Shown here piece by piece: positions 1-9,385 of a stretch of 64,000 nt of DNA (its first letter is position 1; every line of letters begins with the position of its first letter). The stretch comes from Bradyrhizobium sp. SZCCT0153 (GTDB lineage: Bacteria > Pseudomonadota > Alphaproteobacteria > Rhizobiales > Xanthobacteraceae): contig NZ_JAFCKS010000001.1 in assembly GCF_018129995.1 (NCBI RefSeq), positions 655,001-719,000 of the forward strand, in the 5' to 3' direction. The notes below the pieces were generated by a model that saw only the letters and a program-made list of their open reading frames with translations, was not told the DNA's origin and made no database searches. Made by a program: the position numbers and the translations under genes.

Positions 1-248
1 TCGGCAAGGACGCGGCGGATCTCGATCCCGAGAAGGTCAAGCGCGGCTATGCGGCGCTTGAACGCATGGAGCAGCATCTCTCCGGCAGCCGCTTCTTCGC
101 GGGCGAGGGAGCTTCGCTCGCCGATTTGTCGCTGCTCGCCTATACCCGCGTTGCGCATGAGGGCGGCTTCGATCTCGGTCGCTTTGCTGCCGTCCGCCGC
201 TGGATCGGCGAAGCCGAGGCCTATCTCGGCCTTCCATCGGCGCGTTGA
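1..248 (+). CDS. glutathione S-transferase, C-terminal part (cut by window edge)
   Basis: The reading frame enters the window open and ends at 248, so only about 81 residues of the C-terminal half are visible. The helical segment with SRFFAGEGASLADLSLLAY and the ending RRWIGEAEAYLG match the alpha-helical C-terminal domain of soluble glutathione S-transferases, which conjugate glutathione to electrophiles in the cytoplasm. The N-terminal thioredoxin-like, glutathione-binding domain is outside the window. The acetyltransferase gene begins 16 bases downstream on the same strand, so the two may be cotranscribed. The family call rests on the domain pattern; the substrate cannot be inferred. Confidence 0.75.
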   Translation, partial: GKDAADLDPEKVKRGYAALERMEQHLSGSRFFAGEGASLADLSLLAYTRVAHEGGFDLGRFAAVRRWIGEAEAYLGLPSAR

Positions 249-264
249 GCCTGGAGCTTTTCGC

Positions 265-729
265 ATGAACGATAAGTCCGTTTCCATTCGTCCCGCACGT
301 CGCGAGGACGTCCCTGCGATGATCGCAATGCTCGCCGACGATCATCTCGGGCGCGCCCGCGAGCGCGTGGAGGATCCGCTGCCTGCGGTCTATTACGCGG
401 CGTTCGAGCGGGTCGAGCGCGATCCCAATCTCGCGCTCGTAGTCGCAGAGAGCGAGGGCAGGGTGGTCGGCTGCCTGCAACTCGCGGTGCTGCCAGGCAT
501 CAGTTCGCAAGGCGGTATCCGCGGCCTGCTCGAGGACGTTCGCGTTGCTTCCGATTGTCGCAGCCGCGGCATCGGTGAATTGCTGGTGCATTGGGCAGTC
601 GCGGAAGCGAAAGCGCGCGGCTGCAATCTGGTCGAACTGTTGACGCATCAGACGCGAGTCGATGCTCAGCGCTTCTACAAGCGGCTTGGGTTCACTGCGA
701 GTCACGTCGGCATGACTGTCCGCTTTTGA
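265..729 (+). CDS. GNAT-family N-acetyltransferase
   Basis: A 154-residue protein with the GNAT fold. It begins SIRPARREDVPAM, has the beta-strand LALVVAESEGRVVGCLQL, the acetyl-CoA pyrophosphate loop in SDCRSRGIGELLVHW (R/QxxGxG/A type, about residues 100-112) and ends with the typical ARGC...FYKRLGF segment. GNAT enzymes move acetyl from acetyl-CoA to an amine; the acceptor is not predictable here. I chose ATG 265, directly before the conserved first strand, because the longer frame upstream overlaps the glutathione S-transferase. It follows that gene by 16 bases, which suggests one transcript. The family is clear, the substrate unknown. Confidence 0.85.
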   Translation: MNDKSVSIRPARREDVPAMIAMLADDHLGRARERVEDPLPAVYYAAFERVERDPNLALVVAESEGRVVGCLQLAVLPGISSQGGIRGLLEDVRVASDCRSRGIGELLVHWAVAEAKARGCNLVELLTHQTRVDAQRFYKRLGFTASHVGMTVRF

Positions 730-887
730 CGCAGCTCTGCGGGAGCCTTGCGCGATCAGCACATTCGGATCGCGCGTGCGTTCGTATTAAGAGTGGGTAA
801 ACTACCCAACCGTCGTTCACGTGGAACCAGGAACGAACGGTGCTACCGCTGCGTCTGAAACCGGGCTCGGTCGGTTCGGGGATTTCG

Positions 888-1094
888 ATGAAAAGCTATT
901 CGATGATCAAGGTCGGCAACGACTACGTTGTGCAGGCCAATGACAAATGCATTTTGAAGGTCGGCAGCCGACGCCGTGCCGCGCAATTGATCAGCGATGC
1001 CACGGACTTGCTGAACGCGCTTGCCGTGGTCGAATCCCCTGATATCGCGCCGGAGGCGCCATCACTCGCGCGTGAGGCTCCGGAACTTCCTTGA
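888..1094 (+). CDS. small conserved hypothetical protein
   Basis: A 68-residue protein with the start KSYSMIKVGNDYVVQANDK, a basic helix SRRRAAQLISDATDLLNAL and a proline- and glutamate-rich tail. I do not recognise a named family, but small proteins of this type are common in Bradyrhizobium genomes. GTG at 840 in the same frame is a possible longer start; ATG 888 fits the point where the sequence becomes well ordered. No signal peptide or membrane segment is visible. It sits alone 80 bases before serC, with a 6-bp hairpin (1133-1150) between them. Function unknown. Confidence 0.65.
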   Translation: MKSYSMIKVGNDYVVQANDKCILKVGSRRRAAQLISDATDLLNALAVVESPDIAPEAPSLAREAPELP

Positions 1095-1173
1095 CGACTC
1101 TTCCCGTTTCCCGTATCAGCCGCGGCGGGACACCTCCCCCCAACGGGAGGCTTACTATCTGGAAGGGTAGATC

Positions 1174-2346
1174 ATGACTGTAGCGAAGCCCGCTTCGCGG
1201 CCCAACGTGCCGCATTTCTCCTCCGGCCCCTGCGCCAAGCGCCCCGGCTGGAATGCCCAAAATCTCAAGGACGCAGCGCTCGGCCGTTCGCATCGCGCGA
1301 AGGTCGGCAAGACCAAGCTCAAGCTCGCGATCGATCTGACGCGCGAAGTGCTTGAAGTGCCCGCCGATTATCGCATCGGCATCGTGCCGGCGTCCGATAC
1401 CGGCGCGGTCGAGATGGCGCTGTGGTCGCTGCTTGGTGCGCGGCCCGTCACCACGCTCGCCTGGGAATCCTTCGGCGAGGGCTGGGTCAGCGACATCGTC
1501 AAGGAATTGAAGCTCAAGGACGTCACCAAGCTCAATGCGGCCTATGGTGAAATCCCCGACCTTTCGAAGGTCGATCCCAAGAGCGACGTCGTCTTCACCT
1601 GGAATGGCACCACCTCCGGCGTGCGCGTGCCGAACGCGGACTGGATCAGTTCTGCCCGCGAAGGCCTGACCATCTGCGACGCCACCTCGGCCGCGTTTGC
1701 GCAGCCGCTCGACTGGGCCAAGCTCGACGTCGTCACCTTCTCCTGGCAGAAGGCGCTCGGCGGCGAGGCCGCGCACGGCATGCTGATCCTGTCGCCCCGC
1801 GCGGTGGAGCGGCTCGAGACCTACAAGCCGGCTTGGCCGCTGCCAAAAATCTTCCGCATGACCAAGGGCGGCAAGATCAACGAAGGCATCTTCGTCGGCG
1901 AGACCATCAACACGCCGTCGATGCTCTGCGTCGAGGACTATCTCGACGCGCTGAACTGGGCCAAGTCGATCGGTGGCCTGAAGGCGCTGATCGCGCGCGC
2001 CGACGCCAACACCAGGGTGCTCGCCGACTGGAAGGCGAAGACGCCGTGGATCGACTTCCTGGCCAAGGACGCCGCGATCCGCTCCAACACCTCGGTGTGC
2101 CTGAAGTTCACCGATCCCGCGATCACCTCGCTCTCCGAGGACGCGCAGGCCGAGTTCTCCAAGAAGCTGGTCGCGCTGGTCGAGAAGGAAGGCGCCGGCT
2201 ACGACTTCGCCTACTACCGCGATGCCCCGGCCGGCCTGCGCATCTGGTGCGGCGCCACCGTCGAGGCCAGGGACGTCGAGCTCCTGACGCATTGGATCGA
2301 CTGGGCCTTCTCCGAGACCAAGGCCACGCTAGCGAAAGCAGCGTAA
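1174..2346 (+). CDS. serC: phosphoserine aminotransferase
   Basis: This enzyme converts 3-phosphohydroxypyruvate and glutamate to phosphoserine and 2-oxoglutarate, the second step of serine synthesis, in the cytoplasm. The 390-residue protein is a class V PLP aminotransferase of the larger SerC subtype. It opens with [14 protein letters not shown], and the PLP-binding lysine is K193 in [10 protein letters not shown]. Before that lies ICDATSAAF, with the aspartate that contacts the cofactor ring, and after it [18 protein letters not shown] 1174 is preceded by GGAAGGG. The serA gene follows after a 168-base spacer that contains a large inverted repeat, so the two steps of the pathway are encoded side by side and probably cotranscribed. 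Length and motifs are normal. Confidence 0.96.
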   Translation: MTVAKPASRPNVPHFSSGPCAKRPGWNAQNLKDAALGRSHRAKVGKTKLKLAIDLTREVLEVPADYRIGIVPASDTGAVEMALWSLLGARPVTTLAWESFGEGWVSDIVKELKLKDVTKLNAAYGEIPDLSKVDPKSDVVFTWNGTTSGVRVPNADWISSAREGLTICDATSAAFAQPLDWAKLDVVTFSWQKALGGEAAHGMLILSPRAVERLETYKPAWPLPKIFRMTKGGKINEGIFVGETINTPSMLCVEDYLDALNWAKSIGGLKALIARADANTRVLADWKAKTPWIDFLAKDAAIRSNTSVCLKFTDPAITSLSEDAQAEFSKKLVALVEKEGAGYDFAYYRDAPAGLRIWCGATVEARDVELLTHWIDWAFSETKATLAKAA

Positions 2347-2351
2347 GTTCT

Positions 2352-2498
2352 TACCCTCCCCTGGAGGGGGAGGGTCGACGCACCGCCAGGTGCGGCGGGG
2401 TGGGGTGATCTCTCCACACGGCGCACCGGCGATTTTCTTTTTGCAGCTTCACCCCACCCCGGCGCTTCGCGCCGACCCTCCCCCTCCAGGGGAGGGTG
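2352..2498. repeat. palindromic GC-rich intergenic repeat, copy 1
   Basis: Between serC and serA lies a 147-bp element whose left end (TTACCCTCCCCTGGAGGGG and on) is repeated inverted at its right end (CCCCCTCCAGGGGAGGGT). The inner arms, GGCGGGGTGGGGTGA and TCACCCCACCCCGGCGC, are also inverted relative to each other. A related element is at 9224-9385 and a short hairpin of the same ends is at 41633-41668. It behaves like a dispersed non-coding repeat and would fold into a long stem in the serC-serA transcript. Confidence 0.85.
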
Positions 2499-2514
2499 TG
2501 AAGGACACATTCCC

Positions 2515-4104
2515 ATGACCAAGCCCAAAGTTCTCATTTCCGACGCGCTCTCGCCCGCTGCCGTGCAGATCTTCAAGGACCGCGGCATCGAGGTCGACTT
2601 CCAGCCCAACCTCGGCAAGGACAAGGACAAGCTCGCAGAGATCATCGGCAATTACGACGGTCTTGCGATCCGTTCCGCGACCAAGGCGACCGCCAAGATT
2701 CTCGACAAGGCCACCAACCTGAAGGTGATCGGCCGCGCCGGCATCGGCGTCGACAACGTCGAGATTCCCGCTGCCACGGCAAAGGGCGTCATCGTGATGA
2801 ACACGCCGTTCGGCAATTCGATCACGACCGCCGAGCACGCCATCACCCTGATGCTGGCGCTGGCCCGCGAGATTCCGCAGGCGGACGCCTCGACCCAGGC
2901 CGGCAAGTGGGAGAAGAACCGCTTCATGGGCGTCGAGATCACCGGCAAGGTGCTCGGCGTCGTCGGCTGCGGCAACATCGGCTCGATCGTCGCCGACCGC
3001 GCGCTCGGCCTGCGCATGAAGGTGGTCGCGTTCGATCCGTTCCTGTCGCCGGAACGCGCCAAGGACATCGGCGTCGAGAAGGTCGAGCTCGACGACCTGC
3101 TCAAGCGCGCCGACTTCATCACCCTGCACACGCCGCTGACCGAGAAGACCAAGAACATCATCGATGCAGCCGCGATCGCCAAGATGAAGAAGGGCGTGCG
3201 CCTGATCAACTGCGCGCGCGGCGGCCTCGTCGACGAGCAGGCCGTGGTCGATGCGCTCAACGCCAAGCACATTGCGGGTGCCGCCTTCGACGTCTTCGTC
3301 GAGGAGCCCGCGACTGCGAACGTGCTGTTCGGCCATCCCAACGTGATCTGCACGCCGCATCTCGGCGCCTCCACCACCGAAGCGCAGGAGAACGTCGCAC
3401 TCCAGGTCGCCGAGCAGATGTCGGATTATCTGCTGACCGGCGCGATCTCGAACGCCGTCAACTTCCCCTCGATCACGGCGGAAGAAGCGCCGAAGCTGAA
3501 GCCGTTCATCGCGCTCGCCGAGAAGCTCGGCTCGTTCGCGGGCCAGCTCACCGAGAGCGGCATCCTCAAGGTCGAGATCACCTATGAGGGCCACGTCGCC
3601 GAGATGAAGATCAAGGCGATCACGTCAGCCGTGCTGTCGGGCCTGCTGCGGCCGATGCTGGGCGAGATCAATGTCGTCTCCGCGCCGGTCGTCGCCAAGG
3701 AGCGCGGCATGGAGATCGACGAGATCGTGCGCGCCGCGCAGAGCGACTATGAAAGCCTGATCACCGTCACGGTCACCACCGAGCGGCAGGAGCGGTCGGT
3801 CTCGGGCACCGTCTATGCCGACGGCAAGCCGCGCCTGGTCGACATCAAGGGCATCCGCGTCGACGCCGAGTTCGGCAAGTCGATGATCTACGTGACCAAC
3901 GAGGACAAGCCGGGCTTCATCGGCAAGTTCGCAAGCCTCCTGGGCGACGCCAAGATCAACATCGCGACCTTCCATCTCGGCCGTGTCGCGCCCGGCAGCG
4001 ATGCCATCGCGCTGATCGAGGTCGACGGCGCGGTGCCGGCGGACCTGCTGGCCAAGGTGCAGGCCCTGCCACAGGTCAAGCAGGTCAAGGCGCTGACGTT
4101 CTGA
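2515..4104 (+). CDS. serA: D-3-phosphoglycerate dehydrogenase
   Basis: Oxidises 3-phosphoglycerate to 3-phosphohydroxypyruvate with NAD, the first committed step of serine synthesis. The 529-residue protein is the long form of the family. The substrate domain is split around the Rossmann domain (GVVGCGNIG, about residues 148-156), with catalytic R235 in NCARGGLVDE, E264 in FVEEPA and H282 in TPHLGAST. After about residue 320 comes the intervening (ASB-like) domain, and the last 75 residues form an ACT domain (VTNEDKPGFIGKFASLLG), the usual serine-sensing part. ATG 2515 lies just after the inverted repeat. A clear terminator follows the gene. With serC upstream it makes a two-gene serine module. 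Confidence 0.97.
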   Translation: MTKPKVLISDALSPAAVQIFKDRGIEVDFQPNLGKDKDKLAEIIGNYDGLAIRSATKATAKILDKATNLKVIGRAGIGVDNVEIPAATAKGVIVMNTPFGNSITTAEHAITLMLALAREIPQADASTQAGKWEKNRFMGVEITGKVLGVVGCGNIGSIVADRALGLRMKVVAFDPFLSPERAKDIGVEKVELDDLLKRADFITLHTPLTEKTKNIIDAAAIAKMKKGVRLINCARGGLVDEQAVVDALNAKHIAGAAFDVFVEEPATANVLFGHPNVICTPHLGASTTEAQENVALQVAEQMSDYLLTGAISNAVNFPSITAEEAPKLKPFIALAEKLGSFAGQLTESGILKVEITYEGHVAEMKIKAITSAVLSGLLRPMLGEINVVSAPVVAKERGMEIDEIVRAAQSDYESLITVTVTTERQERSVSGTVYADGKPRLVDIKGIRVDAEFGKSMIYVTNEDKPGFIGKFASLLGDAKINIATFHLGRVAPGSDAIALIEVDGAVPADLLAKVQALPQVKQVKALTF

Positions 4105-4134
4105 GACGCCGACATATTCCGACCCGCGGAACAG

Positions 4135-4166
4135 CGCCGCCCTGATCCGAGGGCGGCGTTTCTGTT
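4135..4166 (+). terminator. Rho-independent terminator after serA
   Basis: A perfect 9-bp stem (CGCCGCCCT at 4135-4143 with AGGGCGGCG at 4150-4158) with a 6-base loop is followed by TTTCTGTTT. It lies 30 bases after the serA stop and before the thiolase gene. Confidence 0.9.
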
Positions 4167-4257
4167 TGCCGCGAGGCGGCGCTATATTTTCTCCAAGCTT
4201 CGTGTACCAATGGCGCGATAACGCTGGGTTCAAGATCGTTCGAAAAGGGAGAAGACA

Positions 4258-5430
4258 ATGCGTGAAGCCGTCATCGTTTCCTATGCGCGCACGGGCCTCG
4301 CCAAATCCGGCCGCGGCGGGTTCAACATCACGCCGCCGATGTCGCTCGCGGCCCACGCGATCCAGCACGCGGTGAAGCGTGCCGGCGTCGAGAAGGACTA
4401 TGTCGAGGACTGCTATCTCGGCAATTGCGCTCACGGCGCGCCCAACATCGGCCGCCAGGCCGCGCTGCTCGCCGGCCTGCCGACGACCACGGCCGGCGTT
4501 TCGGTGAACCGTTTCTGCTCGTCGGGCCTGCAGACCATCGCGATGGCCGCCAACTCGATCCGCTCGGACGGGGCCGATTGCATCGTCGCCGGCGGCGTCG
4601 AGAGCATCTCGATCCCGGGCGGCGGCTCGCCGAAGGAATCGATCGATCCCGAATTGCTCAAGGTCGCGCCCGACATCTTCATGGCGATGATCGACACCGC
4701 CGACATCGTCGCCGAGCGCTACAAGCTCAGCCGCGAATACCAGGACGAGTTCTCGCTGGAATCGCAGCGCCGCATGGCATCGGCTCAGCAGGCCGGCAAG
4801 TTCAAGGACGAGATCGTCCCGATGAAGACGAAGATGAAGGTCGTCGACAAGGCGACCAAGGCCGAGAGCATCGTCGACTATGTCGTCGACCGCGACGAGT
4901 GCAACCGGCCCGAGACCACGCTGGAAGGCCTTGCCAAGCTCGAGCCGGTGAAGGGGCCCGGCAAGTTCGTCACCGCCGGCAACGCCAGCCAGCTCTCCGA
5001 CGGCGCCGCCGCCGTGGTGCTGATGGAGGCCAAGGATGCCGAGAAGCGCGGGCTGAAGCCGCTCGGCCGCTTCGTCGCCTGGGCGACCGCCGGTTGTGAG
5101 CCGGACGAGATGGGCATCGGCCCGGTGTTCGCGATCCCGAAGCTGCTCAAGCGCACCGGCCTGAAGATCGACGACATCGACCTGTGGGAGCTCAACGAGG
5201 CCTTCGCCAGCCAGTGCCTCTACTCGCGCGACAAGCTCGGCATCGATCCGGCCAAGTACAACGTCAACGGCGGCTCGATCGCGATCGGCCATCCCTTCGG
5301 CATGACCGGCGCACGTCTCACCGGCCACCTGCTGCAGGAAGGCGCCCGCCGCAAGGCCAAATGGGGCGTGGTGACGATGTGCATCGGCGGCGGCCAGGGC
5401 GGCGCCGGGCTGTTCGAGATCTACAGCTGA
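4258..5430 (+). CDS. acetyl-CoA C-acyltransferase (thiolase)
   Basis: A 390-residue thiolase. It catalyses the reversible thiolytic cleavage or Claisen condensation of acyl-CoA, as in fatty acid beta-oxidation or acetoacetyl-CoA formation. The acyl-carrying cysteine is C87 in VNRFCSSGLQT, the catalytic His is H345 in GHPFGMTGAR, and the proton-donating Cys is C375 in CIGGGQGGAG. NASQLSDGAAA and LNEAFA are the other family signatures. AAAAGGGAGAAG lies just before ATG 4258. The gene stands alone between terminators, so the context does not say whether it serves degradation or polyester synthesis. A phasin gene 4 kb away is only a weak hint toward polyhydroxyalkanoate metabolism. Confidence 0.93.
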   Translation: MREAVIVSYARTGLAKSGRGGFNITPPMSLAAHAIQHAVKRAGVEKDYVEDCYLGNCAHGAPNIGRQAALLAGLPTTTAGVSVNRFCSSGLQTIAMAANSIRSDGADCIVAGGVESISIPGGGSPKESIDPELLKVAPDIFMAMIDTADIVAERYKLSREYQDEFSLESQRRMASAQQAGKFKDEIVPMKTKMKVVDKATKAESIVDYVVDRDECNRPETTLEGLAKLEPVKGPGKFVTAGNASQLSDGAAAVVLMEAKDAEKRGLKPLGRFVAWATAGCEPDEMGIGPVFAIPKLLKRTGLKIDDIDLWELNEAFASQCLYSRDKLGIDPAKYNVNGGSIAIGHPFGMTGARLTGHLLQEGARRKAKWGVVTMCIGGGQGGAGLFEIYS

Positions 5431-5455
5431 GATCGCAAGGTCTGAATTGAATTGC

Positions 5456-5483
5456 GAAGGGCACGGCGCAAGCCGTGCCCTTC
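5456..5483 (+). terminator. bidirectional terminator between thiolase and kinase genes
   Basis: A perfect 12-bp stem (GAAGGGCACGGC and its complement) closes a GCAA tetraloop between two convergent genes. There is no strong U-tract, so it is called from stem strength and position. Confidence 0.75.
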
Positions 5484-5538
5484 GTCATTGCGCGGGGCCG
5501 AAAGCCTTCGTCTATCCCGCAGTTCGTATTTGAAGCCC

Positions 5539-8500
5539 TCAGGCCTTCGCCAGCGCCTGTGCGAACACCACTTCGATCAGCGTGCCGGTGTTGGCCGTGC
5601 TCCTGATGTTGAACCGGGCGCGGTTGGCTTCGACCAGCGCCTTGGTCAGCGACAGGCTCAGCGCCGAATTGTCCTCGGCATCGCCTGGCGGCGGAGTGCG
5701 GAACGGCTCCATCGCGGCGGCGACTTCGCGCTCGGTGAGGCCGTGGCCGGTGTCGCGGATGCGCAAGGCAACCTCGCCGCGGTCGGACAGCGCGGTCGAG
5801 ACGATGACCTGGCCGCCGGCGCTGGCGAGCCGGATCGAGTTCGAGATCAGGTTCATCGTGATCTGCCGCATCGCGCGCGCATCCACGCTGACCTGCGGCA
5901 GCGCATGGGCGAGCGAGGTGCGGATGATGATGCGCTCGCGGTTGGCCTGCGGCTGCATCACCACCACGCAGGCTTCGACCAGGTCGTTGAGGTTGAGGTT
6001 GGCGAAGTTGAGGTCGAGCTTGCCGGTCTCGATCCGCGACAATTCCAGCAGGTCGTCGATGATGGCGATGACGCGCTCGCCGGAGGCGCGGATGTCCTTC
6101 ATGTATTCGCCGTAGCGCTCGTTGCCGAGCGTGCCGAAGCGTTCGGAGATCATCACCTCGGCAAAGCCGATGATGGCGTTGAGCGGCGTGCGGATCTCGT
6201 GGCTGATCCGCGCCAGCATGTCGGCCTTGGCATTGGCCGCGCCGTCGACGAGGTGGCGGGCGCGCATCAGCTCGCTCTCGCCCTGCTTGCTCTGGGAGAG
6301 ATCGCGGAAGACGGCGAAGAAGTTCGGGCCGTCGGGCCGCGTGCGGCCCATGATCATCGCGAGCGGAATGACGCCGCCCTTCTTCTCGCGTCCCAGCACC
6401 TCGCGGCCGTGGTCGAGCAGGCTGGCGATATCCTGGCTCTTGACGCTTTCGAGATAGTCGGCGACGACATGCTGGCTCTCCGGCGCGAACAGCGTCACCA
6501 GGTTCTGCTGCATCAGCGTTTCGCCGTCATAGCCGAACAGCGCCTCGGCGCTGCGGTTGCAGGCGTGGATGTTGCCTTCGGCATCGAACATGACGATGCC
6601 CTCGGCCGTGGTGTCGAGGATCGCGGCGAGATCTTCCGCGTCGGCATCGCCGGCCTCGGGCTCGAGCGCGTAGGGGAACGATTCCGGGACGATGGTTTCG
6701 GCAACGACAGACTGGGCGACAACGGACTGCACGACGACGGTCTCGGCGGTGACGGGCGCGGCGACCACGGGAAGCGCCTGCGGCAATGCGCAGATCAGCG
6801 CGTGCGCGCTCTCGCCGTCCCAGTCGATGGCGTGCAGATGCGCTTCGGTGGTCGGCAGCGGCGCTTCGCCGCTCGCCACCGTCGCGCTGATCGTCACCGG
6901 CGTGCCGGCCTGCGACGTGCTGCTGGCCGGGGACACGCCCGGCTCGACATAGAGCGCATCGAGCCCGCCGGCGTTCTCCAGGGCGCTGATGCTGGCATAG
7001 CCCATGCGCGCGAGGAAGGCGGGGTTGGCGTAGAGCAGCCGGTCGAGGCGGTAGATCAGGATGCCCGTCGGCAGCAAATCGAGCAGCGCGCGGTCGCGCG
7101 TACTGTGGCCGCGTGCGGGCGGCGCGGGCTCGGTCAGCCATTCGGCCGGCGCGTGCGGGGCCTCGGGCTCCGGCGCCGGCGGTTCGGGGGCGATCTCGGC
7201 CGCCGGCGGCTCGATCGCGCTTGCTGTGATCGTCTCGCGATCGCGTTCGAGCCGCTCGGACAATTGCCGGGCGAGCTCGTTGAACGCGCTGTTCTCGATC
7301 GGCGTCAGCGTCGGCGATCTCTGATCACCGGGTGATCTGACATCGCCCGACGGGCGGAACGGCACGACATTGGGGGGCGTTTCCACGGGTGCTTCCGGAT
7401 CGGTTGGGTGTGAAGTCACATCGGTTGCGGGTTCGGGCAGTTCGGCGATGGGCTCAGGCTCAGGCGTGGGTTCGGGCGGCTCGATCGGCGGAGGCGGCGC
7501 CTCCAGCTTGGGTTCGGGCTCAGGCTCCGGTTCGGACTCGGGTTCGACGATGTCGGCGGACAGGCCTTGCGGCGCCGGCGGCTCGGCGCGCTGCTCGAAA
7601 CGCCGGAGCGCCTCGAGCCGGTTGAGGCCGTCGAGATCGCGGCAGACGCCGAACCCCCGGAAGCCGGCGAAATTGCGCGCGCTGTCGTAGACGGGAAGGC
7701 CCGCAAGCTCGATCGGCAGATGCTCGCCGCCGTCGGCCGGCCAGTTCACGGTAATGCCGGCCCAGGTGTCGTGACTTGCGAGCGCCTCTGCGACGCGCCG
7801 GTCCGGATCGAGCGCGAATTCCGCGGCGATCTCCTGCCAAAGGCGGCCGAATCCGGCGGCCGTGCGCGGACCGATCAGGTTGATGAACTCCTCGGAGAGC
7901 AGCGCAAAGCGGCCCTCCGCATCCATCTGCCAGAGGAAGCGCAGCGGATGCTGACGCGGTGCGGGCGGCTCTTCATGGCCCGACGGCGGCTCGACCATGC
8001 GGGAAATGATCGGCGCGGCCTGCGGCGACACAATGGCTTCCGGCGAGTTTTCAACCGGAGTCTGCGGGGCGCTGCCGGCGGTCCCGGCGAGCGCTTGCTG
8101 GATCGACACGATCTCCGTCGCCGGCTCGCTCGCGGGCGATTGGTGCGCGAGCGTCCCGGTTGCGTCCGGCGCTTCGACCGGCTCGGCAAAGGCGTCGAAC
8201 AGCGCGAATTCGGACGGACCCTCGTTCGCCAACGCAGGCTGCACATCCTCCGGCACGGCGGCTGCAGTCGCGGGCGGCGCAGCCTCGGGCTGAGTTGTTT
8301 CTTCGCGCGCGACGTCTTCGGCAGTTTCAGTTTCGACGTCACCAGGCGCGGGCGCTGCAGCTTGCGCGGCCGGCTCGATCAGCGCGACCAGGCCGATATC
8401 GGCACCGCTGCCGACCCGTTGCAGCACCATCTGGCCGATGCCGATCGGGGTCTCGGCGCGGCCGAAGCTGAGCGCGTCGCTGCGCGCCTGTTCGAGGCCG

Positions 8501-9042
8501 GCTTCACCGAGATCGCGGAAGCCGAGCAGGGGACGGGCGGCCTCGCTGGCGCCGACGAACAGGCCGTCGGGCGCGAACACCGCCATCGGCACCCTGGCGC
8601 CGTCGACGAGACGAAGCAGGCGCTCGACCAGCGGCATGGTGCGCAGGTTCGGGTCCATCGCGGTAACGAGCACGCCGGAGCTGCCATCGGCAAACTCGAG
8701 CCGGGCGCAGCCGCAGGTCATCAGCGTGCCGAGCCGGGCGCCGAAGCCGCGCAGCCGTTCGAGCCTGATGGCGCCGTTCGCCGGCAGCTGGCGGGCGAGC
8801 CGGGCGACCTGGCGGCGATGGCCGTCGGCCGGGCCGAAGCTTCGCTCCGCCAGCGCCGCGGCATGGATTGCGCCGAACAGTCTTGCGCCGACCGGATTGG
8901 CCCACAGCACGCGCGTGCCGTCGATCGACCAAAGCCAGGCGGGCAGCGGAGAGGTCGCGTGCACGGCCAGCCGGGGATCACCCACGCCTCGCAACTGGAA
9001 ATCCGAACTCGTCATCCGACCGGCTTCAAGTCTCGCTGTCAC
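5539..9042 (-). CDS. large PAS-domain sensor histidine kinase, PdhS/PleC/DivJ-like
   Basis: A 1167-residue protein without membrane segments. It has N-terminal PAS-like regions and a long stretch rich in Pro, Glu and Ala (about residues 300-640), including a Pro-Glu repeat. A PAS domain follows near residue 660, then another (ILDTTAEGIVMFDAEGN, about 810), a HisKA domain with H948 in RISHEIRTPLNAIIG, and a C-terminal ATPase domain. The HisKA region, with IGFAEVM and ERYGEYMKDI, resembles the PleC/DivJ/PdhS group that controls DivK and the CtrA cell-cycle pathway in alphaproteobacteria. The N box (NLISNSIR) and G1 box (DTGHGL) are present, but the G2 box region reads DNSALSLSLTKALVEAN and lacks the glycines. 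It may therefore bind ATP poorly or act mainly as a phosphatase or scaffold. The gene is monocistronic. Confidence 0.85.
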   Translation of the reverse strand: MTARLEAGRMTSSDFQLRGVGDPRLAVHATSPLPAWLWSIDGTRVLWANPVGARLFGAIHAAALAERSFGPADGHRRQVARLARQLPANGAIRLERLRGFGARLGTLMTCGCARLEFADGSSGVLVTAMDPNLRTMPLVERLLRLVDGARVPMAVFAPDGLFVGASEAARPLLGFRDLGEAGLEQARSDALSFGRAETPIGIGQMVLQRVGSGADIGLVALIEPAAQAAAPAPGDVETETAEDVAREETTQPEAAPPATAAAVPEDVQPALANEGPSEFALFDAFAEPVEAPDATGTLAHQSPASEPATEIVSIQQALAGTAGSAPQTPVENSPEAIVSPQAAPIISRMVEPPSGHEEPPAPRQHPLRFLWQMDAEGRFALLSEEFINLIGPRTAAGFGRLWQEIAAEFALDPDRRVAEALASHDTWAGITVNWPADGGEHLPIELAGLPVYDSARNFAGFRGFGVCRDLDGLNRLEALRRFEQRAEPPAPQGLSADIVEPESEPEPEPEPKLEAPPPPIEPPEPTPEPEPIAELPEPATDVTSHPTDPEAPVETPPNVVPFRPSGDVRSPGDQRSPTLTPIENSAFNELARQLSERLERDRETITASAIEPPAAEIAPEPPAPEPEAPHAPAEWLTEPAPPARGHSTRDRALLDLLPTGILIYRLDRLLYANPAFLARMGYASISALENAGGLDALYVEPGVSPASSTSQAGTPVTISATVASGEAPLPTTEAHLHAIDWDGESAHALICALPQALPVVAAPVTAETVVVQSVVAQSVVAETIVPESFPYALEPEAGDADAEDLAAILDTTAEGIVMFDAEGNIHACNRSAEALFGYDGETLMQQNLVTLFAPESQHVVADYLESVKSQDIASLLDHGREVLGREKKGGVIPLAMIMGRTRPDGPNFFAVFRDLSQSKQGESELMRARHLVDGAANAKADMLARISHEIRTPLNAIIGFAEVMISERFGTLGNERYGEYMKDIRASGERVIAIIDDLLELSRIETGKLDLNFANLNLNDLVEACVVVMQPQANRERIIIRTSLAHALPQVSVDARAMRQITMNLISNSIRLASAGGQVIVSTALSDRGEVALRIRDTGHGLTEREVAAAMEPFRTPPPGDAEDNSALSLSLTKALVEANRARFNIRSTANTGTLIEVVFAQALAKA

Positions 9043-9223
9043 GCATCAGGGTACGAGGCTGCCGGAATGACAGCCTTAAGAAAGGGTTAGTATCGCCCGC
9101 GGGCGCGGGCAGGTCCACGGCCCCGGTCTACAGGGGAGGCCCTAAAGCCGCGATAACCTTAATCCGGCCGGCGCCGCAAGCCGCTGGCGCTCTGCATCCG
9201 CAGGATTCGCGGGGGGCTGCTCA

Positions 9224-9385
9224 TTACCCTCCCCTGGAGGGGGAGGGTCGATCGCGCGAAGCGCGAGCGGGGCGGGGTTAATCTCTCCCCTCGGGCACCG
9301 CTTCTGCGGAAAGACTGTCACCCCACCTCGGTTCGCATACCGCTTCGCGCCATGCGGACCGATCCTCCCCCTCAAGGGGAGGATG
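9224..9385. repeat. palindromic GC-rich intergenic repeat, copy 2
   Basis: About 160 bp with the same left end as the serC-serA element (TTACCCTCCCCTGGAGGGG) and an inverted right end (GATCCTCCCCCTCAAGGGGA). The core again has GGGGCGGGG facing CACCCCACC. The arms have drifted, for example CTCAAGG for CTCCAGG, so this is an older copy. It lies in the long spacer between the kinase gene and the phasin gene. Confidence 0.8.

Noticed and set aside
1095..1173. A possible riboswitch before serC
   Set aside because: Only a 6-bp hairpin (1133-1150) is present, too little for a known serine- or glycine-type switch.
991..2292. A 433-codon minus-strand frame opposite serC
   Set aside because: Antisense shadow of a well-conserved enzyme gene.
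5452..7335. A 627-codon plus-strand frame opposite the PdhS-like kinase
   Set aside because: Shadow of the kinase gene with no family motif and Arg/Asp-rich composition.
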